Assembly (NCBI RefSeq): GCF_016900375.1
Contig: NZ_JACJKB010000001.1
Span: forward strand, 124,001-188,000
Direction of reading: 5' to 3'
From: Collinsella tanakaei
GTDB taxonomy: Bacteria > Actinomycetota > Coriobacteriia > Coriobacteriales > Coriobacteriaceae
Length of the DNA stretch: 64,000 bases
Shown: positions 33,945 to 42,524 of the stretch, piece by piece
Layout of the letters: every line of letters begins with the position of its first letter
Numbering within the stretch: position 1 is the first letter of the stretch
The notes under the pieces: generated by a model
Told to the model about the DNA's origin: nothing
Databases searched by the model: none
The model's input: only the letters and a program-made list of their open reading frames with translations
Made by a program: the position numbers and the translations under genes

Positions 33945-34865
33945 TCAACCCCTGCCTTTCGAATCGTGTGCGTCGCGGTCGTCGTCGAGCGCGCGCTTGA
34001 TGCGGTCGCCCTCTGCGAGCAGCATGCGCAGCCGCTCGCGGTCGCGCACGTCAAGTGCATCGCGGTAGGCTGCAAGGGCATCGATAAGCCCCGAGATCTC
34101 GCGGCTCAGGTTGTCCGCGTCGTCGATCATGAGCTCGGCCCACATCGGCGCGTTCAGATGGGCAACGCGCGTGAGGTCCTTGTAGCTCCCCGCGGAAAAG
34201 CCGTGGTGCTCCTGGGCCGTGGGGCTTTTCACATAGGCATTCGAAACGACATGGGCTAGCTGGCTCGTGAACGCAATGAGTTCATCGTGCTCCTCGGGGG
34301 TCGTAACGCTGAAGGTGCCGAAGCCGACGGGAGAAAGCAGCGTGTGGACGCGGTCGAGGGTCGTGAGACGCGCGATATCGTCGAGCGGCGGCGGGGTGAG
34401 CACCATGGGTGCGCCGCGGAAGAGGTCGGCGCGCGCATGGGCGAAGCCGGAGTTCTCGGTACCCGCCATGGGGTGCGCCCCCACGAAGCAGAAGCCGTGG
34501 CGCTCCGCCAAATCGAACGCCTCTCGGCACACGGCGGTCTTCACGCCCGCGGTGTCGATGACCACAGGTCCCGTGCCGGCGGTGAGGTCAGAGCAGGAGC
34601 CCAGAAGCTCGGCATGCTCTTCAAGCCAGGCAAGGCAGGCTCCGGGGTAGGCGGCCAGCACGATGAGGTCGCAGCTGGGGATGGTCGTCTCGTCGAGTGT
34701 GCCCGTAACCGTCTCGATAGCGGCGGCGCCCATGGTGTCCTCGTTCGTGTCGAACGCATAGACGGTCGCGCCCGCAGCACGGTAGGCGCGCGCGAAGCTG
34801 CCGCCGATAAGTCCCAGTCCGACGACGCCGACCGTCATGCCGGAAACGGTCGCTTGGCTACTCAT
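33945..34865 (-). CDS. tyrA: Prephenate dehydrogenase
   Basis: NAD(P)-dependent oxidative decarboxylation of prephenate toward tyrosine. It is 306 residues. The Rossmann loop is VGLGLIGGSFARAYRAAG, followed by VIDTAGVK, the substrate motif GAHPMAGTENSGF and the helical dimerisation domain with HVVSNAY and FSAGSYKDLTRVA. There is no ACT domain, so feedback control by tyrosine, if any, is not through one. The start overlaps the end of the DAHP synthase gene by eight bases. The frame stays open upstream but only within aroF. Confidence 0.94.
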   Translation of the reverse strand: MSSQATVSGMTVGVVGLGLIGGSFARAYRAAGATVYAFDTNEDTMGAAAIETVTGTLDETTIPSCDLIVLAAYPGACLAWLEEHAELLGSCSDLTAGTGPVVIDTAGVKTAVCREAFDLAERHGFCFVGAHPMAGTENSGFAHARADLFRGAPMVLTPPPLDDIARLTTLDRVHTLLSPVGFGTFSVTTPEEHDELIAFTSQLAHVVSNAYVKSPTAQEHHGFSAGSYKDLTRVAHLNAPMWAELMIDDADNLSREISGLIDALAAYRDALDVRDRERLRMLLAEGDRIKRALDDDRDAHDSKGRG

Positions 34866-35877
34866 GATCGGCTGCGATGACGGACCGGATGGCGCGAATG
34901 CGCTCCATCGTGCGGTCGAACTGATCGGGCGTGAGCGCCTGGGCGCCGTCGGACCAGGCCTTCTCGGGGCAGTCGTGGACCTCGATCTCGAGGCCGTCGG
35001 CACCGGCGGCGCAGGCGGCGAGCGCCATCGGCTCGACGTAGCGCGTGTATCCCGTAGCGTGGCTCGGGTCGGCCACAACAGGCAGGTGGGACAGGTAGTG
35101 CAGGACGGGCACGGCATTCAGGTCGAAGGTGTTGCGCGTACGCGTCTCAAAGGTGCGGATGCCGCGCTCGCAGAGGATCACGTTGCCGTTGCCCTCGCTC
35201 ATGATGTACTCGGCCGCCATGAGAAGCTCGTCGATGGTGCCGGACATACCGCGCTTCAGCAACACGGGCACGTTCGTCTTGCCGACCTCTTTGAGCAGAG
35301 GAAAGTTCTGAGCGTTGCGGGCGCCGATCTGCATGACGTCGATGCCCTTGTCGACGAACAGCTGGACATCGCGCGGGTCCATGACCTCGGTGACCACGGG
35401 CATATCGAGCTCGGCCGAGGCCTCAAGAAGTAGGTCGAGGCCATCGGCGCCCATGCCCTGGTAGGCATAAGGGGAGGTGCGGGGCTTGAAGGCGCCGCCG
35501 CGCAGCATCGTGGCGCCCGCAGCATGCACGCGACGCGCAATGCGGATGAGGTTCTCGCCCTCGACGGAGCAAGGACCGGCAATGACCTGGAAATGCCCCG
35601 CGCCGATCTTGACGCCGTGACCGCAGTCGACCGCCGTGTCCTCGGGGTGGAACTTGCGGTTCGCCTTCTTGAACGGCTCGGATACGCGCTGCACGCGCTC
35701 GACGATATCCATCGACTCGAGCAGGAAGGGGTCGATCTTGGTGGTATCGCCCACCAGGCCGATCACGATTTCGTTCTCGCCGCGGGAAACATGGGTGATG
35801 AGGCCCTTGCCCTCGATCCACGAGATGAGATGGCCTACGGCCTCGTCAGATGCGCTTTTGCGCAGGATGGCGATCAT
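34858..35877 (-). CDS. aroF: 3-deoxy-7-phosphoheptulonate synthase, type I beta
   Basis: First shikimate pathway step (PEP plus erythrose 4-phosphate). It is 339 residues. The N-terminal ferredoxin-like regulatory domain (about 1-70, VGHLISWIEGKGLITHVSRG) is of the kind that mediates allosteric control in Thermotoga-type enzymes. The catalytic barrel has IAGPCSVEGEN, MLRGGAFKPRTSPYAYQG, QIGARNAQNF, VLLKRGMSGT, ILCERGIRTFE, DPSHATGY and EVHDCPEKA. It is the first gene of the aromatic cluster, with GATAGGAGCCGC before the ATG. A short open frame precedes it. Confidence 0.95.
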   Translation of the reverse strand: MIAILRKSASDEAVGHLISWIEGKGLITHVSRGENEIVIGLVGDTTKIDPFLLESMDIVERVQRVSEPFKKANRKFHPEDTAVDCGHGVKIGAGHFQVIAGPCSVEGENLIRIARRVHAAGATMLRGGAFKPRTSPYAYQGMGADGLDLLLEASAELDMPVVTEVMDPRDVQLFVDKGIDVMQIGARNAQNFPLLKEVGKTNVPVLLKRGMSGTIDELLMAAEYIMSEGNGNVILCERGIRTFETRTRNTFDLNAVPVLHYLSHLPVVADPSHATGYTRYVEPMALAACAAGADGLEIEVHDCPEKAWSDGAQALTPDQFDRTMERIRAIRSVIAADHE

Positions 35878-35884
35878 GCGGCTC

Positions 35885-35965
35885 CTATCTTTCCAGACGG
35901 TGCGGGATGCTGCCGTCGATTAGTGCGTAGCAGAGCAGTGTATACCAACGGCCCTCATGAGCCAT
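35885..35965 (-). CDS. Possible leader peptide upstream of aroF
   Basis: 26 codons beginning MAHEGRWYTLLCYALIDG, with AGGTG eight bases upstream and a stop seven bases before the aroF start. A Trp-Tyr pair and a second Tyr are suggestive for an aromatic biosynthesis leader, but I found no convincing terminator/antiterminator pair (only a weak GACGG/CCGTC stem). It could be a chance open frame. Confidence 0.25.
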   Translation of the reverse strand: MAHEGRWYTLLCYALIDGSIPHRLER

Positions 35966-35996
35966 ATATACGCACCTAAGTTTTACGCCCCGGATA

Positions 35997-36078
35997 CAGT
36001 GTCCACTTTCGGGACGGGCCCGCGCCACCGGATGCCCCGAGGGGTACCGGCGCGGTCCCGTCCCGAAAGTGGACACTG
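35997..36078. repeat. Palindromic element (GTCCAC type) between aroF and tRNA-Arg
   Basis: Arms 35997-36026 and 36049-36078 are inverse complements over 30 bases with one mismatch; the 22-base loop holds a further CCCC/GGGG pair. Its end module GTCCACTTTCGGGAC and the internal GGGCATCCGGTGGCGCGGG (on the minus strand) recur in slightly changed form in the outer arms of the 30193-30406 palindrome. It lies upstream of aroF and of the tRNA, so it may also separate the two divergent transcripts. Confidence 0.85.
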
Positions 36079-36099
36079 GCGCCAGAGAACTCAGGACGC

Positions 36100-36105
36100 T
36101 ATAAT
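36100..36105 (+). promoter_or_regulatory. -10 box of tRNA-Arg
   Basis: A perfect TATAAT lies 12 bases before the tRNA. The -35 zone (about 36077-36082) falls at the edge of the palindrome and has no good TTGACA match. Confidence 0.6.
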
Positions 36106-36117
36106 CATCTCTCGTGC

Positions 36118-36194
36118 GCCCCATTAGCTCAGGGGATCAGAGCGTCTGCCTCCGGAGCAGAAGGCCGTTGGTTCGAATCCGACATGGGGCACCA
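36118..36194 (+). tRNA. tRNA-Arg (anticodon CCG)
   Basis: Cloverleaf: acceptor GCCCCAT/ATGGGGC, D-arm with AGCTCAGGGGATCAGAGC, anticodon stem TCTGC/GCAGA around loop CTCCGGA (anticodon CCG at 36152-36154, reading CGG), T-arm with GGTTCGAATCC, and discriminator A plus encoded CCA. Confidence 0.96.
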
Positions 36195-36286
36195 TTGATG
36201 CTAGGGGAGAACCGCACGGATTGCCGTCGGTTCTCTTTTCGTATACATGCATCGAATTCGGGTCCGTTTTCGCATGAGGGGAATCC

Positions 36287-39043
36287 ATGGCAGAAGAACC
36301 CAACGACCAGGCAGGGGACGCCCCGCACGACACCCAGGTGCTCGTAGGCCTCACGCTCGATGAGGTGCAGCAGCGCATCGATGCGGGCAAGGTCAACGTC
36401 AACACCGACCTTAAGACCAAGTCGGTCCGCGAGCTCGTCATCGAGAACGTCTGCACCCTGTTCAACCTCATCAACATTGTGCTCGCCGCGCTGGTTATCG
36501 CGACGGGGTCCTATAAGAACCTCACCTTCCTGTTGATAGTCATCCTCAACACCGGCATCGGCATCTTCCAGGCGCTGCGCTCGAAGCGGATGGTCGACAA
36601 GCTCACCCTGCTCGTGAGCAAGCGCGCAACCGTCATCCGCGGCGGCGCCGAATGCGAGGTCGACCTCGACCAGATCGTCCAGGACGACCTCGTGCGTCTT
36701 GGTCGCGGCGACCAGATTCCCGCTGACGCTGTCGTCGTCCAGGGCGAGGCCTATGTCAACGAGAGCCTGCTCACCGGCGAGAGCGACCTCATCCGCAAGA
36801 CGCCGGGAAGCCACCTCATGAGCGGCAGCTTCGTTGACTCCGGTATCGTGTGCGCCCAGGTCGAGCATGTCGGTGCCGAGAACTACGTCGCCCGTATCAA
36901 CAACGAGGCGAAGTACGTCAAGAAGGTCAACTCCGAGATCATGAACGCGCTGAACGCCATCGTGCGCTTCGCGAGCGTCATCATGCTGCCGCTCGGCATC
37001 GCGCTGTTCTACTCGAGCGCCCACGAGAGCTATGAGGCCTGGGCGCAGGCGTCGCCCGACTCCATGACGACCATGATCGATTGGCTCATGTCGGACACCG
37101 CCGCCTGGGGCGATATCTCGGCGGCGATTCTTTCGACCGTCGGCGCCCTGCTCGGCATGATTCCCCAGGGCCTCGTGCTGCTCACCTCGTCGGTGCTCGC
37201 TATCGCAACGTTTCGCCTGGCCCGCCGCAAGGTGCTGGCGCAGCAGCTCTACTGCATCGAGACGCTTGCACGCGTCGACGTGCTGTGCCTCGACAAGACG
37301 GGCACGATCACATCCGGTCGCATGGAGGTCGAGGGCGTCTACGTGCTCGGAGACGACGGCGAGGCGATGCTGGCCGAAGAAGCTGACGCCGCGCGCGCAG
37401 CTGCCGTCGACGCTGCGCTTTCCGGTATCGCCCGCGCCACGGAGGCGGATGCCAACGAGACCTGCCGCGCCGTGCTTGCATATTACGCGCGCCGCGATGC
37501 GGCGGGGGAGCGCGCCGTGACCGTCGTGCCGTTCTCTTCCACCAAGAAGTGGAGCGGCGCCACCTTCCCGAACGGCTCCTACATCATGGGCGCGGCTCAG
37601 TTCTGCCTCGATGCCGCCACCTTCGCGCGTGTCGAGGACATCGTCAACGGCTTTGCTGAGACCTGCCGCGTGCTCGTCATCGCGCGTGTCGACGGCTTCA
37701 CCGATACGGGCGATATGTTGGGCGTTGCCACGCCCATCGGCTTCGTGACCATCCGCGATGAGATCCGTGCTTCCGCCGCGGAGACCATCAAGTACTTCAA
37801 GCAGCAGGGCGTCACCCTGAATGTCATCTCCGGTGACGACCCGAGGACCGTCTCCTCCATCGCCAAGCATGTCGGCATCCCCGGTGCCGAGGCCTATGTC
37901 GACGCGACGACGCTCGACACGCCCGCCCGCATCGATGCGGCCGTCGACCGCTATCACGTGTTCGGCCGTGTGACCCCGCAGCAGAAGCGCGAGCTCGTTG
38001 TTGCCCTGAAGCAACGCGGGCACACGGTCGCCATGACCGGCGACGGCGTGAACGACGTCCTTGCCCTCAAGGAGGCCGACTGCTCCGTGGCCATGGCGGC
38101 TGGTTCCGACGCCGCCCGCAACGTCGCGGAGATCGTGCTCGTCGACAACGACTTCGCCTCGATGCCCGAGGTCGTGGCCGAGGGCAGGCGCTCCATCAAC
38201 AACCTGCAGCGCTCGGCGTCGCTCTTCCTGACGAAGACCCTTTTCTCGATGGGCCTTGCTGCCATCTGCATCTTCGCGCCGCCGTATCCCTTCCAGCCGA
38301 TCACGATGACGCTCATCAACTTTTTCTGCATCGGTTTCCCGAGCTTCGTGCTCGCCCTTGAGCCCAACCGCTCGCGCGTGCGCGGCAAGTTCCTCACGAA
38401 CGTGCTCAAGCGGGCGCTCCCCGCATCCGTGGCGGTGCTTGCCGCTTGCGGGCTCTGCATGTTCACCGGCTATGTGGGCTCCCTCGATATCCAGACGCTT
38501 TCGACCATGTGCCTCATCGCCACTGCGTCGGTCGGCTGCAGCCTTATCTGGAGGATCTCCTGGCCGTTCACACGTTTGCGCGCCGCGGTCTTTGTGTTCG
38601 TAACCGTCGGCCTCTGCTTGGGAATCGCGCTGTTCCCGGAATTCTTCTCCATTGCTCCGCTGTCGATCGGGATGCTCATCGTCACCGTGATCATCGCGCT
38701 CATCGGCGTCGGCATCTTCTTTGCCCTGGCGGTCCTTATCGATCGGGCGCCCGAGCGCCAAAGCCGCTCCGCCACGGGATTCGGCCGCGGCATCAAGATG
38801 TCGCTCGGACGCAGCGGCAGGAAGGTGACCTCGACGGGATCCTCGGTCAGGCGCGTGGCTAACCGCATCAAGGGTGCCGTATCCCGCACGCATGAGAAGC
38901 GCGACCTTGCGCGCGCCCAGGCCTCTGCGAGCGAGGAGACCGCGCGCGAGCGCAGCGATGAGCGGACCCGCCGCCGTCAGCGCGTCGTCAAGGCCAGCGG
39001 CGGCATCAAGGTGAAGATGGGGAAGAGCAAGAAGCGCTCGTAG
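36287..39043 (+). CDS. Cation-translocating P-type ATPase
   Basis: 918 residues. The actuator domain has the LLTGESD motif (TGES). The phosphorylation motif is CLDKTGTITSG; TGDGVNDVLALKEADC is the hinge. Eight or more membrane helices include LVIATGSYKNLTFLLIVIL near the N-terminus and a C-terminal block after ASLFLTKTLFSMGLAA. The domain set and the lack of N-terminal metal-binding domains resemble the actinobacterial CtpE group (calcium/magnesium-type), but I cannot fix the ion. The last 90 residues form a strongly basic cytosolic tail (Arg/Lys/Ser-rich, ending KMGKSKKRS) not usual for the family. Start ATG follows GCATGAGGGGAATCC. Confidence 0.88.
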   Translation: MAEEPNDQAGDAPHDTQVLVGLTLDEVQQRIDAGKVNVNTDLKTKSVRELVIENVCTLFNLINIVLAALVIATGSYKNLTFLLIVILNTGIGIFQALRSKRMVDKLTLLVSKRATVIRGGAECEVDLDQIVQDDLVRLGRGDQIPADAVVVQGEAYVNESLLTGESDLIRKTPGSHLMSGSFVDSGIVCAQVEHVGAENYVARINNEAKYVKKVNSEIMNALNAIVRFASVIMLPLGIALFYSSAHESYEAWAQASPDSMTTMIDWLMSDTAAWGDISAAILSTVGALLGMIPQGLVLLTSSVLAIATFRLARRKVLAQQLYCIETLARVDVLCLDKTGTITSGRMEVEGVYVLGDDGEAMLAEEADAARAAAVDAALSGIARATEADANETCRAVLAYYARRDAAGERAVTVVPFSSTKKWSGATFPNGSYIMGAAQFCLDAATFARVEDIVNGFAETCRVLVIARVDGFTDTGDMLGVATPIGFVTIRDEIRASAAETIKYFKQQGVTLNVISGDDPRTVSSIAKHVGIPGAEAYVDATTLDTPARIDAAVDRYHVFGRVTPQQKRELVVALKQRGHTVAMTGDGVNDVLALKEADCSVAMAAGSDAARNVAEIVLVDNDFASMPEVVAEGRRSINNLQRSASLFLTKTLFSMGLAAICIFAPPYPFQPITMTLINFFCIGFPSFVLALEPNRSRVRGKFLTNVLKRALPASVAVLAACGLCMFTGYVGSLDIQTLSTMCLIATASVGCSLIWRISWPFTRLRAAVFVFVTVGLCLGIALFPEFFSIAPLSIGMLIVTVIIALIGVGIFFALAVLIDRAPERQSRSATGFGRGIKMSLGRSGRKVTSTGSSVRRVANRIKGAVSRTHEKRDLARAQASASEETARERSDERTRRRQRVVKASGGIKVKMGKSKKRS

Positions 39044-39178
39044 GCGAGTGCCCGATGCTTGACTCCGTTCATGTCGCGCTTGCACTAAACGAACACCTCG
39101 TATACACGCCATCGGTGCGATGCGACGCGAGGTGGTATGCTTTTCGCGTGTGAGTCTATCTGTGAAATGAGGGAAGCC

Positions 39179-40297
39179 TTGATCTGCCCGCACTGTCTTA
39201 AGAAGATCGACGACGGCGAGAGCTTCTGCCCGTACTGCCATGGCTATGTCGGCAAGGCGTCGAACGATGAGTTCGTGTTCTGCGAGGGCTGTGGAGCCCG
39301 CCTGTCGATCCACGACCGCACCTGCCCCAAATGCGGCCGGCCGGCTCCGGGCATCCTTTCGACCGATTCCGCGGCCTCCGACCTTGCTGCAGGTAAAACG
39401 GCCAGCTTTCCGCGGCTGACGAAGAGCCTCATCGAGTCCGACGCGCCCCGTGTCGAGCCCGCATCCGCGGCTCGCACCATCGATGATTCCGTCGATCCCT
39501 CGTCGACGAACGTCCTTTCCCGCGAGGAGCTCGACGACCCGCGCGCAAAGAAGTGCAAGCGCCGCCAGCCGGTCGACGAGGATCCCTATCATCCTCACCG
39601 CCGCTCCTACGGCAAGCTCATCGCTGTGCTCGTGACGCTCGCCATCATCGGCGGGGGAGCGGCCTTCGTCGTGTACGACCCCCTCGGTGTCATGCCCGGG
39701 TTCTACGAATCGTTTAGGGCCGCCGCCCGTGAGGCCTTCCCGAGCCGTCAGCTCGGCGAGACCCCGACGGGTAGCGCGACCGTCCAGGACCCCGCAACGG
39801 CCGAAGGCGAGGCTGCCGAAGAAGAGGAGCCGCAGCCGATGACCGACGCCCAGGTCTTCGACGCGATCACGATCGCGTATCGTCAGCTCGATTCCTATAA
39901 CGGCGAGGAGGCCATCGGCGAGGTCATCGATACCTTCAACAGCTATTATCTCGAGCCCGACCTGTCGGTGCGCCAGCAGCGCTCGCAGAGCGCCTACTCC
40001 CTGCGCGATTCCATCCAGCAGACCATCGACGACCTCGAGGCTATCCAGGCTCCCGCAGATACCGTCTACGCCGAGGACATCGAGCACGTCCACCAGCTTG
40101 CCGAGTGGATGTACGGCCGTGTCGACCAGATCTGCGCGTCCTGGGACGTCTCGCTTGCTATCCCCGAGGGCGAATCGACCCTTGCGCACGAGGACGAGAT
40201 CCTGCAGCCCATGCGCGATGCCGGCAGCGATGACCTCTACAACTACGACGCCTATTACTACCAGTGGGAGCCGGTCCGAAAGGACTCTGCCGAGTAG
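39179..40297 (+). CDS. Zinc-ribbon single-pass membrane protein, unknown function
   Basis: 372 residues from a TTG behind GAGGGAAGCC (an ATG 12 bases upstream lacks a ribosome binding site). The N-terminus holds two CxxC pairs in each of two zinc ribbons: CPHCLKK...CPYCHGY and CEGCGAR...CPKCGRP. A charged linker, one membrane helix (about 146-166, LIAVLVTLAIIGGGAAFVVY) and an extracellular domain of about 190 residues with helical, acidic sequence follow (ITIAYRQLDSYNGEEAIGEV). This zinc ribbon - helix - outer domain layout is frequent in Coriobacteria, but I recognise no defined family for the outer part. Confidence 0.75.
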   Translation: MICPHCLKKIDDGESFCPYCHGYVGKASNDEFVFCEGCGARLSIHDRTCPKCGRPAPGILSTDSAASDLAAGKTASFPRLTKSLIESDAPRVEPASAARTIDDSVDPSSTNVLSREELDDPRAKKCKRRQPVDEDPYHPHRRSYGKLIAVLVTLAIIGGGAAFVVYDPLGVMPGFYESFRAAAREAFPSRQLGETPTGSATVQDPATAEGEAAEEEEPQPMTDAQVFDAITIAYRQLDSYNGEEAIGEVIDTFNSYYLEPDLSVRQQRSQSAYSLRDSIQQTIDDLEAIQAPADTVYAEDIEHVHQLAEWMYGRVDQICASWDVSLAIPEGESTLAHEDEILQPMRDAGSDDLYNYDAYYYQWEPVRKDSAE

Positions 40298-40319
40298 CAC
40301 CTGCAACCAAATGCGATCT

Positions 40320-40344
40320 GCGGCCGCCTCCGGGCGGCCGCTTT
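40320..40344 (+). terminator. Terminator after the zinc-ribbon gene
   Basis: Perfect 9-bp stem GCGGCCGCC/GGCGGCCGC with a TCCG loop followed by TTTCG. Confidence 0.7.
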
Positions 40345-40424
40345 CGTATGCCAAACATGTGAACCCCTCCTGATTTGGTAAGATTATCGGGATATGTACA
40401 GCGTGATCGCCGAAGGGATCCTTG

Positions 40425-40967
40425 ATGTTCGGAAGAAAGCTATATGAGCCCGCTTACACCGTGACCGGTGATGAGGTCGCCGTGATCGAGACGTCGCGCG
40501 GAACCATCCGCGTGGAGCTCGACGGCGAGGGCGCACCCATCCACGTCGCCAACTTCTGTGAGCTCGCTACCTCGGGCTTCTATGACGGCATCAAGTTCCA
40601 CCGCTATGTTCCCGGCTTCGTCATCCAGGGCGGGGATCCCAATACGCGCAACATGACGCCTGAGGATGTGGCGGCGGGACGTCCAGGCCCCGATGGACGC
40701 CCCGGCACGGGCGGTCCCGGCTACTGCATCAAGGCCGAGTTCGCCACCAACCCCCGCAACAGCCATGTCGACGGCGCGCTTGCCATGGCGCGCTCCCAGC
40801 ATCCCGATTCCGCGGGTTCGCAGTTCTATTTCTGCCTCGGGCCGCAGCACGGCCTCGATTCCGGATACACTGTGTTCGGAACCACCGTCGAGGGCCTCGA
40901 TGTCATCTCGAGCCTTCGCGCCGGCGATGAAATCGTCCATGTAGAGATCGTCCATAAGGAGCACTAG
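40425..40967 (+). CDS. Cyclophilin-type peptidyl-prolyl cis-trans isomerase
   Basis: 180 residues, cytoplasmic (no signal peptide). The catalytic core motifs are FHRYVPGFVIQGGDP (catalytic Arg), AMARSQHPDSAGSQFYFCL (Gln/Phe residues) and YTVFGTTVEGLDVI. An insertion rich in Pro and Gly (AAGRPGPDGRPGTGGPGYC) precedes the active-site half, as in several actinobacterial PpiB proteins. The ATG follows GAAGGGATCCTTG. The stop codon overlaps the GTG start of the TPR gene. Confidence 0.9.
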   Translation: MFGRKLYEPAYTVTGDEVAVIETSRGTIRVELDGEGAPIHVANFCELATSGFYDGIKFHRYVPGFVIQGGDPNTRNMTPEDVAAGRPGPDGRPGTGGPGYCIKAEFATNPRNSHVDGALAMARSQHPDSAGSQFYFCLGPQHGLDSGYTVFGTTVEGLDVISSLRAGDEIVHVEIVHKEH

Positions 40968-42403
40968 TGAACGAACAGTATTTCGAGCGCGCCAAGGCTG
41001 CTTATCGCGCCGGCGACTTCTCCGCCGCTGCCAGCATGTTTCTCGCTGCCAAGGAGCCCAATGAGCTCGCCGGCGAGGCCGATCACCTGCGTGGTAACTC
41101 CCTGATGAAGCTCGGCCTGTACCCGGATGCCGCCCAGGCCTATACCGATGCCCTCGAGGACAACCGCTACGGCAAGGCGGGCGCCCTGCTCACCAACCGC
41201 GGCAAGGCCCTCGCAGCGGCCGGCGATCTCGAGGGGGCTGTCGACTCCTTCAGCGCCGCCACGAAGGACTCCCTGTATGCCACCCCCTACAAGGCCTACC
41301 TCGGCCTTGCAGGCGCGCTGCTCAAGCTCGACCGCGTGGCCGAGGCCGGCGTGGCCTTCCGCTCCGCTGCCATCGACGGGGCCAACCCGGCGCCCTCCTC
41401 GGCGCTGGCGAGCCTCGGCGACTGCTTCATCCGCCTCGGTCGTCCCGACGATGCCGTCGAGTCCTATCTGACGGCCCTCGAGTACATCAGCGCGCACGAC
41501 GACTCCCGCGCCATCCAGGCCGGTCTCGGCAGCGCCTATATGGCCGCCGGCCGCGCTGCCGACGCCGTCGATGCCTTCGGCCGCGCCACCTCCGATGGCA
41601 TCTACCAGCTTACCGAGGACCAGCAGCAGGCCTACGCCTCCGCACGCGACGCCCTTTCCGCACAGGGCTCGATGGCTCCTACGGCCCCGCAGGCGCAGGC
41701 TCCCGCGGCGGCTGTCGCCCAGGCGCCCGTCCAGCACGTCGATCCGCTCGACCCCATGGGCACCACCGGCAACTTCATGCCCGATCCCTCCGACACGGGC
41801 TTCTTCACCATCACCGAGTCCGAGATGATCCAGCAGGACCGTCGCGCCGCCAAGGTGCGCCGCAAGCATCGCCATACGGGCCTCAAGGTCTTCATCGTCA
41901 TCCTCGTGCTGCTGGTCATCGCCGCTGCGGGCGCTGCATTCGCCTATACGCGCGGCATTGGCTTCCCCTCGCAGCAGGATGCCATCACGAAGCTCTTCAG
42001 CTCCGTCTCCCAGGGCGCCGACGCCTCTGAGTACGACCAGTACCTGTCGCCCAACCTCTCTGAGGACGCCAAGGCCATGATCGTGAGCAACATCTCCGGT
42101 CTCGGCGAGGCGACCCCTTCGGTCGTCGGTCTCGACGCCGGCATGACCGAGAGCGACGCCACGGTGGACGTCACCTTCGCCGCGGGCGGCACCGTCACCT
42201 ACGATGTGCACTTCGTGCGCTCGAGCAACCACATCGGCTGGGCCGTCGAGTCCATGACCATGGACTTCGGCACCGCCGATACGCCCGAGAACACCGGCGA
42301 TAACGCTGCCGCCGAGGACGATGCCTCCGCGACGGACGAGGGCTCCGAGGCCACCGAGACCGAGGTTGCCCCCGCCGAGGACGGCGAGGACGCCGCCGCC
42401 TAG
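40967..42403 (+). CDS. Tetratricopeptide-repeat membrane protein
   Basis: 478 residues starting at GTG with AAGGAG upstream. The cytoplasmic N-terminal 220 residues form about six TPR-like helical pairs (FERAKAAYRAGDFSAAASMF, GKALAAAGDLEGAVDSFSAA, SLGDCFIRLGRPDDAVESY, GSAYMAAGRAADAVDAFGRA). A Gln/Ala/Pro linker is followed by a basic patch (RRAAKVRRKHRHTGLK), one membrane helix (about 305-328) and an extracellular domain of about 110 residues with DUF4878-like strands, then an acidic tail. Function unknown. Position between a cyclophilin and mreB hints at an envelope role, but that is inference. Confidence 0.75.
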   Translation: MNEQYFERAKAAYRAGDFSAAASMFLAAKEPNELAGEADHLRGNSLMKLGLYPDAAQAYTDALEDNRYGKAGALLTNRGKALAAAGDLEGAVDSFSAATKDSLYATPYKAYLGLAGALLKLDRVAEAGVAFRSAAIDGANPAPSSALASLGDCFIRLGRPDDAVESYLTALEYISAHDDSRAIQAGLGSAYMAAGRAADAVDAFGRATSDGIYQLTEDQQQAYASARDALSAQGSMAPTAPQAQAPAAAVAQAPVQHVDPLDPMGTTGNFMPDPSDTGFFTITESEMIQQDRRAAKVRRKHRHTGLKVFIVILVLLVIAAAGAAFAYTRGIGFPSQQDAITKLFSSVSQGADASEYDQYLSPNLSEDAKAMIVSNISGLGEATPSVVGLDAGMTESDATVDVTFAAGGTVTYDVHFVRSSNHIGWAVESMTMDFGTADTPENTGDNAAAEDDASATDEGSEATETEVAPAEDGEDAAA

Positions 42404-42422
42404 CCCTCATGGATTCTTTACA

Positions 42423-42456
42423 AGCCGTGCCGCGCACCGCAAAGCGCGGCATGGCT
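42423..42456 (+). terminator. Hairpin between the TPR gene and mreB
   Basis: AGCCGTGCCGCGC pairs with GCGCGGCATGGCT (13 bp, one G-U), loop of eight bases. Only TGCTCT follows, so termination strength is uncertain. Confidence 0.5.
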
Positions 42457-42524
42457 TGCTCTACACTGCACAGGTAGGGCGTCTTTTGCCCAACCCGATC
42501 GACCACAAGGCCCAAGGAGCGGTT

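Noticed and set aside
36137-40354. 1405-codon open frame antisense to the P-type ATPase and the zinc-ribbon gene
   Set aside because: It spans a tRNA and two well-supported genes on the other strand. No family motif; a GC-skew artefact.
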